Shown here: positions 54,795-64,000 of the stretch, piece after piece | Position numbering within the stretch: position 1 is the first letter of the stretch | Layout: each line of letters begins with the position of its first letter | From: Neofusicoccum parvum | Taxonomy: Eukaryota > Ascomycota > Dothideomycetes > Botryosphaeriales > Botryosphaeriaceae | Length of the DNA stretch: 64,000 nucleotides | Direction of reading: 5' to 3' | Assembly (NCBI GenBank): GCA_020912385.1 | Contig: CP087206.1 | Location: forward strand, 2,666,001-2,730,000 | Position numbers and translations under genes: made by a program | Notes under the pieces: model-generated | What the model was told of the DNA's origin: nothing | The model's database searches: none | The model's input: only the letters and a program-made list of their open reading frames with translations

Positions 54795-57700
54795 ATGGCA
54801 CCCGGCGTCGTCGAACCCGCCGTCCCCACACCCTCAACTTCCTCCCTTGCCTCCGCCACCGCCGACTACGATGACACGCTGCGCTTCTACCTCAACGGCA
54901 CGCGCGTCGTACTAGACCAGGCCGATCCGGAGGTCACCCTGCTCGAGTACCTGCGCGGCGTTGGCCTGACGGGCACGAAGCTGGGCTGCGCCGAGGGCGG
55001 CTGCGGCGCTTGCACCGTCGTCGTTTCGCAGTGGAACCCGACGACGAACAGCATATACCATGCCAGCGTGAACGCGTGTCTAGCGCCGCTAGTGAGCGTG
55101 GACGGGAAGCATGTGGTGACGGTCGAGGCTCTGGGGGATCCTGGTAGGCCGCATCCGGTGCAAGAGAGGATTGCCATGTTGAACGGGAGTCAGTGCGGGT
55201 TCTGCACACCAGGCATTGTCATGGTAGGTGCATACTGCTGCGTGGTTTCCTAGAAAAGATACACGCTAGAAGGGAAGACTGACATAACTGGCACCCAGAG
55301 TCTGTACGCGCTTCTGCGGAACAACCCCGAACCCACCGAACACGACGTTGAAGAGGCCTTCGATGGCAATCTTTGCCGGTGTACGGGATACAGGCCAATC
55401 TTGGACGCAGCACAAAGCTTCAGTGTGAAAAGCCCATGTGGGAAGGCGACGGCTAACGGTGGCAGTGGGTGCTGCATGGAGAAGACGGATGGCGCAAATG
55501 GAGGTTGCTGCAAGAACGGTGCCAACGCCGTAAATGGTGACTCGGAGCCGGTCAAGCGCTTCACGCCTCCAGGGTTCATCGAGTACCAACCGGACACAGA
55601 ACTAATTTTCCCGCCTGCATTGCGGAAGCACACATTCAGACCCCTGGCTTTCGGCAACAAGAGGAAGAAGTGGTTCCGGCCCACGACCCTGCAGCAATTG
55701 CTGGAAATCAAGAGCGCCTACCCATCCGCCAAAATCATCGGCGGAAGCACCGAGACGCAGATTGAGGTCAAGTTCAAGAACATGCAGTACACGGCCTCGG
55801 TGTTTGTGGGCGACATCCCCGAATTGAGGCAGTATTCTTTCAACGAGGACCATCTCGAAATTGGTGGAAACGTCGTCCTGACGGACCTGGAGAATATTGC
55901 CAAGGAAGCCATGAAGCACTATGGAGAGACCAGGGGCCAACCTTTCGCGGCAATCCTGAAACAGCTTCGGTATTTCGCTGGCAGACAGATCCGCAATGTG
56001 GGAACACCGGCGGGAAATCTTGCGACTGCTTCGCCCATCTCCGATCTGAACCCCGTTTTTGTTGCCACCAGGACGACGCTAGTCGCCAAAAGCCTAAACA
56101 AGACCACTGAGATTCCCATGGCAGAATTCTTCAAGGGATACAGGGTAACTGCACTGCCTCCGGATGCTGTTATTGCAAGCCTGCGGATTCCAGTAGCCAA
56201 AGAGAAGAGTGAATACATGCAGGCTTTCAAGCAGGCGAAGAGGAAGGACGACGATATCGCCATCGTAAATGCTGCTCTCCGCGTCTCGCTTAGTGATGCC
56301 TACACTGTCGATTCGATAGATCTCGTGTATGGAGGCATGGCCCCGACCACCGTCGCCGCGAAGAAGGCCATCGAATTCCTCGAGGGCAAGAAGTGGACGG
56401 ACCCGCAAACTCTGGAAGGCGCATTCAGCGCCCTGGAAGAGGACTTCGATCTTCGCTTTGGCGTGCCTGGTGGCATGGCTACATACCGCAAAACGCTCGC
56501 GCTGAGTTTCTTCTACAAGTTCTACCACGAGGTTCTGGCCAAGCTAGAGGCGGAAGAGTTGGAGATCGACAAGCAGGCAATCGGAGAAATCGAGCGCGAG
56601 ATTTCGTTTGGAAAGAAGGATCACACAGTTGCCGATAATTATGAGCAGAAGATTCTGGGCAAGGAACGGCCACACGTGGCGGCAATGAAGCAGGTCACTG
56701 GCCAGGCACAATATACGGACGACATTCCACCCCAAAAGAACGAGGTCTACGGCTACATGGTTCTCTCGACTAAAGCACACGCCAAGCTGGTCAGCGTGGA
56801 TCCTTCTCCGGCCCTCGATCTCCCCGGTGTCATCGACTGGGTTGACCACACGGATCTGCCCAACGCCAAAGCTAACTGGTGGGGTGCGCCCGTCTGCGAC
56901 GAAGTCTTCTTCGCCGTGGACGAGGTCTTCACGGCTGGCCAGCCCATTGGCATGATCCTGGCTGACTCGGCCAAGCATGCCGAATCTGCGGCGAGGGCTG
57001 TGAAGGTTGAGTATGAGGAGCTGCCTGCCATCTTCACCATTGAGGAAGCTATCGAGAAGGAGAGCTTCTTTGAACACTACAGGTATATCAAGAAGGGCGA
57101 CACCGAGGACGCGTTCAAGAAATGCGACCATGTCTTCTCCGGCGTTGCGCGCATGGGTGGTCAGGAGCACTTCTACCTCGAGACGCAGGCTTGCATTGTC
57201 ATTCCGAAGCTGGAGGATGGAGAGATGGAGGTTTGGAGCAGCACGCAGAACCCGACTGAGACGTGAGAGCCGCCATTACTTCCCATTTTACTGGCCTCCT
57301 GTTGCTAACGCATGTCCAGGCAATCATACGTCGCCCAAGTCACCGGTGTTGCTGCCAACAAGATCGTCGCTAAGGTTAAGCGCATGGGAGGTGGCTTCGG
57401 CGGAAAAGAAACGCGCTCAGTCCAGCTCGCTGGCATTGTGGCCACGGCTGCGAAGAAATGCAAGCGTCCTGTACGCTGTATGCTCAACCGCGACGAAGAC
57501 ATTCTGACTTCTGGTCAGCGCCATCCCTTCCTGGGTCGATGGAAGGTCGGCGTCAACAAAGACGGCAAGATCCAGGCACTGGATGTCGACATCTTCAACA
57601 ACGGCGGTTGGAGTCAGGATCTCAGCGGTGCCGTCGTCGACAGAGCCTGTTCCCACGCTGACGGAACGTATCTCATTCCTAATGTCTACGTCCGCGGAAG

Positions 57701-59074
57701 GGTCTGCAAGACCAACACGGTGTCGAACACCGCTTTCCGCGGCTTCGGCGGCCCGCAGGGAATGTTCATTGCCGAGAGCTACATGGAGGAAGTTGCAGAT
57801 CACCTTGGGATGCCTGTGGACCAATTCCGCAAGATCAATATGTACAAGGCTGGTGACCAGACGCACTTCAACCAGGAGCTCAAGGACTACTATGTTCCTT
57901 TGATGTACAAGCAGGTGGAGGAGGAGTCGGAGTATGAGCGTCGCCGCAAAGAGGCTGATGAATTCAACAAGACGCACAAATGGAACAAGCGGGGCCTCTC
58001 CATTATCCCAACCAAATTCGGCATCTCCTTCACCGCGCTCTTCCTCAACCAGGCCGGCGCACTGGTGCACATTTACCATGACGGTTCCGTACTTCTCGCC
58101 CACGGCGGTACCGAAATGGGCCAAGGTCTGCACACGAAGATGACCATGATCGCTGCTGAGGCACTCGGCGTCCCGCAGGATAACGTCTTCATCTCTGAGA
58201 CTGCCACCAACACTGTTGCCAACACCTCCTCTACTGCTGCCTCTGCCTCGTCAGATCTTAACGGTTACGCTATCTGGAACGCTTGTGAACAACTGAATGA
58301 GCGTCTGGCGCCCTACCGTGAGAAGCTCGGTCCAGACGCTACGATGAAGGATCTGGCTCACGCCGCCTACTTCGACCGCGTCAACCTCTCTGCCAACGGC
58401 TTCTATAAGACGCCGGATATTGGCTACACTTGGGGGCCTAATACAGGTATGTTTTTCCCCTAGTTCACGCAGGACCGGTAGCCGCAGAGACTGATATAGA
58501 AATTCCCGACACAGGTATGATGTACTTTTACTTTACACAGGGCGTCGCCGCGGCCGAGGTCGAAATCGATACTTTGACCGGCGACTGGACGTGCCTTCGC
58601 GCCGACATCAAAATGGACGTTGGCCGCTCCATCAACCCGGCCATTGACTATGGACAGATCGAAGGCGCCTTTGTGCAGGGCCAAGGTCTCTTCACGACCG
58701 AAGAGATGCTGTGGCATCGCGCGTCCGGCCAGATCTTCACACGGGGCCCCGGCGCGTACAAGATCCCAGGTTTCAGGGATATCCCGCAAGAGTTCAACGT
58801 GAGCTTGTTGAAGGATGTGAATTGGGAGAACTTGAGAACCATCCAGCGATCCAGGGGTGTCGGTGAACCGCCGCTGTTCATGGGTTCGGTGGTATTCTTC
58901 GCCATCAGAGACGCGTTGAAGGCGGCGAGGAAAGAGTTCGGAGAGGATAGTGTGCTGAGCTTGCATAGCCCTGCGACGGTAGAGAGGATCAGGGTCAGCT
59001 GCGCTGATCCGATTGTGAAGAGGGCGATGGTAGTGCCGAGGGAAGGGGAAAAGAGCTTTTTCGTCAGTATTTGA
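54795..59074 (+). CDS. hxA: Xanthine dehydrogenase (molybdoflavoprotein)
   Basis: Four exons, 54795-55223, 55299-57262, 57320-58446 and 58515-59074, give 1359 aa, the length of Aspergillus HxA. Domains in order: plant-type 2Fe-2S ferredoxin (C65, C70, C73, C95), second 2Fe-2S (C134, C137, C169, C171), a linker with two Cys pairs, FAD domain ([32 protein letters not shown]), then the molybdenum-cofactor domains with [32 protein letters not shown] and GVGEPPLF. The Glu of FGGKE, Arg of FRGFGG and Glu of GVGEPP correspond to catalytic residues that define xanthine dehydrogenase rather than aldehyde oxidase. It oxidises hypoxanthine to xanthine and uric acid with NAD+, letting the fungus use purines as nitrogen source. 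Cytosolic or peroxisomal; no clear PTS1. Confidence 0.96.
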
Positions 59075-59484
59075 GGCTGCACATTGGGCTGTTATGTGAC
59101 GCTCGCTTTGTGCGAAGCAATGGGCTGGCCGGGAAGGCTATCGGAATGGGCTATGAATATGGAAATGTGTTTGACATTTTGTGGTTGTCCTAGAGAATCG
59201 AATTCTCCTTCGTTGTCTCCACTGAAGTCCTGGCCCGAAGCGCTGTTGTATATCATTACAACACTGGGCAAGCCTAGACGAATACTCTGACTACCCACGG
59301 CTAAGCAAGATTCCGGCTCGATTCCGCCCCCTGATCGTACATGTACTCTTCACGCTAGCCTCCGGCTACAGCATCCTCCTGTAGCATCGTTATAGCAGAA
59401 GTTCGTACAGTATTGGCCTAACTGTGCTGCTCCTACTGGCAAGCTCAGGTCTTTCCAGGACCCTTCCCATATTATTCTGTTCGC
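59075..59484. other. Convergent intergenic region
   Basis: 410 bp between the 3' ends of the xanthine dehydrogenase and P450 genes. No supported gene or repeat. Confidence 0.5.
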
Positions 59485-61346
59485 CTACGTCTTCCTCTCA
59501 CTAATCTTGACCATGAAGTTTTTCTGCTTGACAAACCACACGTTTTCCGATTCCAGTTCCGCCTTCGGATCAGCGAGCTGGAAGTCAAACTTCTCCACGA
59601 GCTGTGGAATAAGCTTTGACATCTCCATTAAGCTGATGTTCTTGCCGATGCAAGTTCTGGAGCCATGGCCAAACTGGACGAAGGAGAAAAAGTCAACAAT
59701 TGCCTCTCTGAGCATAGCATGAAGCAGGGTTTGGGAGCGAGCCATGAAGATTGCAACTTACCGGCAACCAGTACCTATCCATCACCTGCACCCTCTCCTT
59801 GTCGGTCAGCCACCTTTCCGGCCTGAAATCATCCGCATCGTCGCCGAAAACATCCTTATTGGCGTGGGCAACCCAGGAGTTGATCCCGACCTTCGTCTAC
59901 ACGCCGTCTTATGTTAGTTACCCTTGAATATAACTTCCTTCCATAATGAACAGCCAACTCACCCCTTCTGGAAGGAAGCGTCCCGCGATCTCCGCGCCTC
60001 CCTTCGGCACAACCCTCTCCATAGGCAGACCCGTCGAAGGATGAATCCTCAGCCCCTCCTGCAGGACCGCCTGTAGATATGGCATCTTTTGGGCCTCGGC
60101 GAAAGTGACTGGGTTGGAGATCTCGCCGCTAGCACGCTTGTCGTCGATCTCGGCGCAGAGCTTCGCATAAGCCTCCGGGTTGCTCACCAGGCCCCACATG
60201 ATCCCACTCAATGCGATACTCGTCGTGTCGCTTCCAGCCCCGATGTTGGTCCCGCACGTCATCATGACCTCCCGCAGCGTGAACCCATGCGGTTCCTCCT
60301 CATGCAACCGCAACACCCTCGCTAAGAAATCATCACCGTCGACTCTTTTCTCAATGTCCTTATTCGCTTCGATACGCTCCAGTACCTGACTTGTCGTGAA
60401 CTCGAGCACGCTAGAGATGCCACGGGTGGGAAGTAGGGATAAGAGTTTGAAGAAGAATGGATGTAGCTCGGAATAGATGCCGACATTGGTAGCATAGACG
60501 AGATACGAGTGAAGGGCCGGGAGCATGTCAATGACATCTTCGCCTTCGTCGAGAAAGCCAAAACGCTTGGCGACGGTGATAGCGCCGATGACATCGAAAG
60601 CGTAGCATTGGAGCCAGTGTTGGAGATTGATGATTCGGCCGTTACTGTTGTCTGTCCATCAGCAGTCTGCCAACCGTTTGTTGTGGACGTCTTGATTGCG
60701 CAAGCTGAAGGCCACAAACTCACCTGGCGTGTTCCCGAAACCGCGCCTCCATCAAGCCGACACAATCGTCGACCGCCTCTTCCATTTTGAGCAGCGACGT
60801 CATCGAGTACAGGCTGGCCACCTTCCGCCTATTCGCGGAATGCCTCTTCGCATCGCGATCTGTGAACAGGTCGGAGATGTCGCTCTGCGGGTTGCCACTC
60901 GCGAAATACCAGGGGCCTTTCGTGAACTGCGTGCCGTGCCCGTAGATAGTGCGGACAGCGGAAGGGTCATCGATGGAATAGTAAGTGGGAGCGATGCGGA
61001 CTATTGGGCCTGTCCGAGTCCGTCAGAAGGAAACTTAGTAGCTTGATGGCTGTAGAGGAGAATGCTGGGGCGAGAGGTCGACGTGATTCTGGGAAGTTTT
61101 GGGGCAGAGGTGCATACCGTACTTGCGGTGCAGCGCAACATTTGTTTTGTGAAACTCGCCGCGGTAGACGTGCTTGAGGTACCAGAGGCGAGAGAAGCGG
61201 GCGAAAAAGGGACCGGGAATGGAGCGTAGCGGAGAGACGGCCGCGCGTACGAGAGAGCGCAAGACGACGAGCAACACAACACAGGCGAAGAGGCTCAGCA
61301 CCAGCTGGTGCGGTGGGACTGCTGTGAGTAGGTCTACGAGCGCCAT
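59485..61346 (-). CDS. Cytochrome P450 monooxygenase, pisatin-demethylase-like
   Basis: Five exons, 61118-61346, 60724-61009, 59963-60644, 59762-59896 and 59485-59673, give 506 aa. An N-terminal membrane anchor (LVLSLFACVVLLVVLRSL) leads to the proline hinge SIPGPFFARFSRLW. The I-helix oxygen-binding motif is GAGSDTTS, the K-helix ExxR is EGLRIHP, the PERF-type motif is FRPERW, and the haem loop FGHGSRTCIG has Cys452 as thiolate ligand. The overall pattern is that of microsomal class II P450s near pisatin demethylase, often acting on plant phenolics or secondary metabolites. Exon 3 begins after ACAACAG; nearer acceptors give a stop. Substrate unknown. No biosynthetic partners are adjacent. 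Confidence 0.92.
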
Positions 61347-62059
61347 GTTCAAGCACACAAGCTGACTGCCAGACCGGGCGCGAGAGATCGGAGCGGGTTG
61401 TGCAGGTGTCCAAGATAGTTATACACCCTCAATCGGCAGTCCCACACAGGCCCCACGCCCCACATGCTACGATGCGGGTATACATGGCTCTGCAAGCCGC
61501 CAATGACATAGCTCTTAATGTGGGCGATGCCCTACGTCGCTGCCGTTTTGTGGGGTAGTTTGACGGTTGTGGGGTAAAGAGTCAAACATGGCCCGGTAGC
61601 CCGTCGAGTTACTGGAAATAGAAAGATTGTGCATCAGGCCAAGACCCCGCTGTAGTGCACACGCACGAATCCGACCGAGTTTTACGGGCAATGCTACCCC
61701 GACGATTGGCGTGAGGTGCTTGAGAGATGCTTGAAAAGCTTCAGCTTCTGCCGCTAGACCGCACCGCCCCCTATACGGTAGTGGTCAAACGTGGCACAGA
61801 CAGAGAACCAGCACTAAAACCGATGACAGGAAACTTACAACGGTTGCATCGCACAGCCTGGCTCGTTTCGCCCTCGGGCTTAGTTGCAAAGAAACGGGCG
61901 ATATGCAGCACTTGCTCGTCAATATCGACGCTGCGTTGCGTCTTGATTCATCATTTGGATCTATGTGCCCAGATAGCCGTACATAATGTTGTACAAACCC
62001 AATTTTGTTCTCCCAGCTTTCTCTAAACGTCTAGACCAGATTCTACGCCGCCTGTCCAT
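61347..62059. other. Intergenic region
   Basis: About 700 bp upstream of the P450 gene and downstream of the aminotransferase gene. Short frames only; no motif recognised. Confidence 0.45.
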
Positions 62060-63444
62060 TTAACCAGTGACCTTGTAGATGCTCTCGGCGAGCCTCTTGA
62101 CGTTGCCGCTCGTAATGCCAGCGACCGAGATGCGGCCGTCCTTGGTGGCGTAGACAGAGTGCTCCTTCGCCAGGACATCCATCTGCTCGGGCTTCAGGCC
62201 AGTGTAGGCGAACATGCCGATCTGGTTGGTGATGTGGCTCCAGTCGTGCTTGGAGCCGAGGTCCTCGAGATTCTTCTTGAGAAGGGCGCGCATCTTGATG
62301 ATGCGGTCGGCCATGCCCTTGACCTCGCCCAGCCACTGCTTGTTCAGGGCCGGGTCGTTCAGCAGCGTCGACGCGATGCGGGCGCCGTGGATGGGCGGGT
62401 TCGAGTACATGGGGCGCACAAGGATCTTGATCTGGGAGTCGACGCGCTTCTTCTCTTCAGCCGACTCGGTGACGACGGAGAAAGCGCCGACACGCTCGCC
62501 GTACAGACCCTGTTGTATGCGTCAGACGCAGTTCGCGAAGCCGAGAGACAGTCATGTGTGGACTTACCATGTTCTTGGCAAAGCTCTGGGCCAGGACGGG
62601 CAGGTGGCCCTGCTCGACGAAGTAGCGCAGAGCGTAGGCATCCCTGGTGGTGTCTCCGCTGGCGAAGCCCTGGTAGGCCATGTCGAAGAAGGGGAAGTGG
62701 CCGCCGGCCTTGACGGCATCGCTGATGGCGCGCCACTGCTCCTCGGTGGGGTCGACACCGGTGGGGTTGTGGGCGCAGGCGTGCAGCAGGACAATGCTGT
62801 TCTTGGGCATGTTCTTGATGTCCTCAATCAGGCCGTCGAAGTCCAGCCCGATGGTGTCCTTGTTGTAGTAGCGGTACTGCTTGACCTCGAGACCCGAGTC
62901 GCTGAAGACAGCCTTGTGGTTGGCCCACGAGGGCGTGGGGATGTAGATGGCCTTCGCATGCGGGTAGTGGCGCTGCAGGAAGGCGCCGCCAATGCGCAGG
63001 GCGCCGGTGCCGGAGATGGACTGGGTGATGGCGATGCGGCCGTCCTTGATGGCCGGCGAGTCGGCCCCGTAGGCAAGCTTCGCGGCGGCGGTGGTGAAGT
63101 CAGGGACGCCGGTGATGCCGGCGTACTCCTTGTCGAGGCTCGAGTCGACGACCTTCTTCTCGGCCGTCTTCACCGACGGCAGCACGTACGGCTTGCCCTG
63201 GTCGTCGCGGTAGGCGCCGACGCCTGGCGACGGGTCAGCTTGCGGCAGCGAGGAGTCAATGGCACGGCATACCCAGGTTGATCTTCTCCGGGTGGCTGTC
63301 AGCCTTGAAGGCCTCGGTGATGCCGAGAATGGCGTCGGGCGGGCCCTGGGGCACCTTGGCCCAGGCGGAGGCGGCGCGCACGGCGCGAGCAGCGACAAGG
63401 CGGCGAGCAGCAAGCTGCCTGACGGCGGTGGTGGACGAGAGCAT
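62060..63444 (-). CDS. AAT1: Aspartate aminotransferase, mitochondrial
   Basis: Three exons, 63273-63444, 62568-63223 and 62060-62509, give 425 aa. The first 30 aa are rich in Arg, Ala and Ser without acidic residues ([22 protein letters not shown]), a mitochondrial targeting peptide. The class I aminotransferase fold follows: [54 protein letters not shown] and the PLP-lysine motif [15 protein letters not shown], with Lys274 expected to hold [14 protein letters not shown] is the C-terminal substrate-Arg-type region. It converts aspartate and 2-oxoglutarate to oxaloacetate and glutamate in the matrix, part of the malate-aspartate shuttle and nitrogen distribution. The intron at 62510-62567 falls just after AKNM. 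Confidence 0.95.
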
Positions 63445-63767
63445 GGTGACGGACTGGGGGTGGGGATGGTTGGGGCAGAGCTCGTGGAGAAGTCGATGGC
63501 GATGACTGTCCGGCGATCGGAGCAGACGCGGAGCTGGTGGTGTGAGGCCTCTTACCCCAGAGCGCGAGGTGCTCGGACGCCTTTTGTGCCGCGTTTTTCG
63601 AGGAGCTTTGGCCGTCGACACAGCTCCTCGGCCCGCTCGCGCGCACCGCCTGCATTGTGCAGCCAATCGCCCGCCGCGTCCTGCGCGTATTGTGCTGACT
63701 GCGCGCCGTTACCCGCGTCGGCCTCTGGCAGCGCCGCCCAGCCCGCCGAACTTTTTGGACGACAAAC
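63445..63767. promoter_or_regulatory. 323-bp divergent promoter at AAT1
   Basis: Lies between the AAT1 start (minus) and a probable gene start on the plus strand. GC-rich, no TATA box; long frames on both strands reflect composition. Confidence 0.4.
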
Positions 63768-64000
63768 ATGCACCGCGCCCTGCAACCGCTCCGCTCGCTG
63801 GCCCTCTTGCGCGCCGAAGCCCGCCGTCTGGAGCCCGCCGTCCCGCTGTTCCTATGCCCTGCGCTCCTTGACCGCCCGCAGGCGCCTGTCCGCCGCCTCC
63901 GCAGGCCCTTGTCGACATCGGATCGAAGGCAAAACACGGTCGAAGCCACCCGTTCGTCCGCTGCAGAGCCGCTCCACCATGCGCCCACACCGCTCCCGCC
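63768..64000 (+). CDS. 5' end of a probable mitochondrial protein (runs off the window)
   Basis: From the ATG at 63768 the frame is open to the last base, 77 codons. It begins MHRALQPLRSLALLRAEARR, an Arg/Leu/Ala-rich, acid-poor amphipathic start typical of matrix-targeting peptides, and later has RRLRRPLSTSD, which looks like a processing-peptidase site. The remainder is cut off by the window end, so the product cannot be named. GC-rich composition makes chance open frames likely, hence modest confidence. Confidence 0.4.
   Translation, partial: MHRALQPLRSLALLRAEARRLEPAVPLFLCPALLDRPQAPVRRLRRPLSTSDRRQNTVEATRSSAAEPLHHAPTPLP

Noticed and set aside
54795..63444. Xanthine dehydrogenase, P450 and aspartate aminotransferase as a metabolite cluster
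   Set aside because: Genes are convergent or unrelated primary-metabolism genes with a lone P450; no synthase, regulator or transporter nearby.
1..64000. tRNA, rRNA, CRISPR arrays, insertion sequences or transposon ends
   Set aside because: Looked for T-arm GTTCRANNC contexts, long terminal or inverted repeats and spaced direct repeats by eye; nothing convincing apart from the 17-bp tandem repeat.

Overview
The window reads as nuclear DNA of a filamentous ascomycete (Pezizomycotina, possibly a dothideomycete; the class is inference). The evidence is about 50 short introns (44-139 nt) with fungal donors and CT(A/G)A-type branch points, GC-rich coding sequence and fungal-only families: an HbrB-type TORC2 subunit, Prm1, Gon7, an AreA GATA-like domain protein, a PTH11/SAT4-like seven-helix protein and a fungal-type xanthine dehydrogenase. 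No bacterial features, CRISPR array, rRNA, tRNA or intact transposon was seen.

Layout. 0.3-1.8 kb (-): single-pass membrane protein. 2.4-4.9 kb (+): divergent Hsp70-like ATPase. 5.2-6.5 kb (-): AreA GATA-like domain protein without a zinc finger. 7.2-9.1 kb (-): MFS drug/H+ antiporter. 9.1-12 kb: gene-poor, with decayed coding-like segments. 12.0-13.2 kb (+): calcineurin-type phosphoesterase. 13.4-14.4 kb (-): unknown protein. 15.5-18.9 kb: GON7 (-) and the HbrB-like gene (+), divergent. 20.4-22.0 kb (+): membrane-anchored lectin-like propeller protein. 23.0-24.7 kb (+): secreted FAD-linked oxidase. 25.0-25.5 kb (+): GNAT acetyltransferase. 26-29.3 kb (-): VPS39. 30.6-32.5 kb (+): seven-helix PTH11/SAT4-like protein. 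33.6-34.2 kb (+): small secreted cysteine-rich protein. 34.7-37.5 kb (-): SPX-domain phosphate transporter. 39.9-42.2 kb (-): PRM1. 42.2-45.6 kb: long noncoding stretch with a 17-bp tandem repeat. 45.7-46.5 kb (+), 47.9-49.7 kb (-) and 49.9-50.6 kb (-): fungal orphan proteins. 51.6-53.5 kb (+): triple-KH RNA-binding protein. 54.8-59.1 kb (+): xanthine dehydrogenase. 59.5-61.3 kb (-): cytochrome P450. 62.1-63.4 kb (-): mitochondrial aspartate aminotransferase. 63.8 kb to the right edge (+): start of a probable mitochondrial protein.

How the genes relate. Most are unrelated housekeeping, trafficking, signalling and nutrient genes in no obvious cluster. Nitrogen metabolism recurs (AreA-like regulator, xanthine dehydrogenase, aspartate aminotransferase), and the xanthine dehydrogenase upstream region carries two GATA sites and a near-match to a UaY site. 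I see no convincing multi-gene novel system. The most distinctive signals are three GC-AG introns needed to keep reading frames, three stop-free introns of length 3n that hide inside open frames, a decayed gene region at 10.7-12 kb, and a flavin oxidase lacking the usual flavin-linking histidine.
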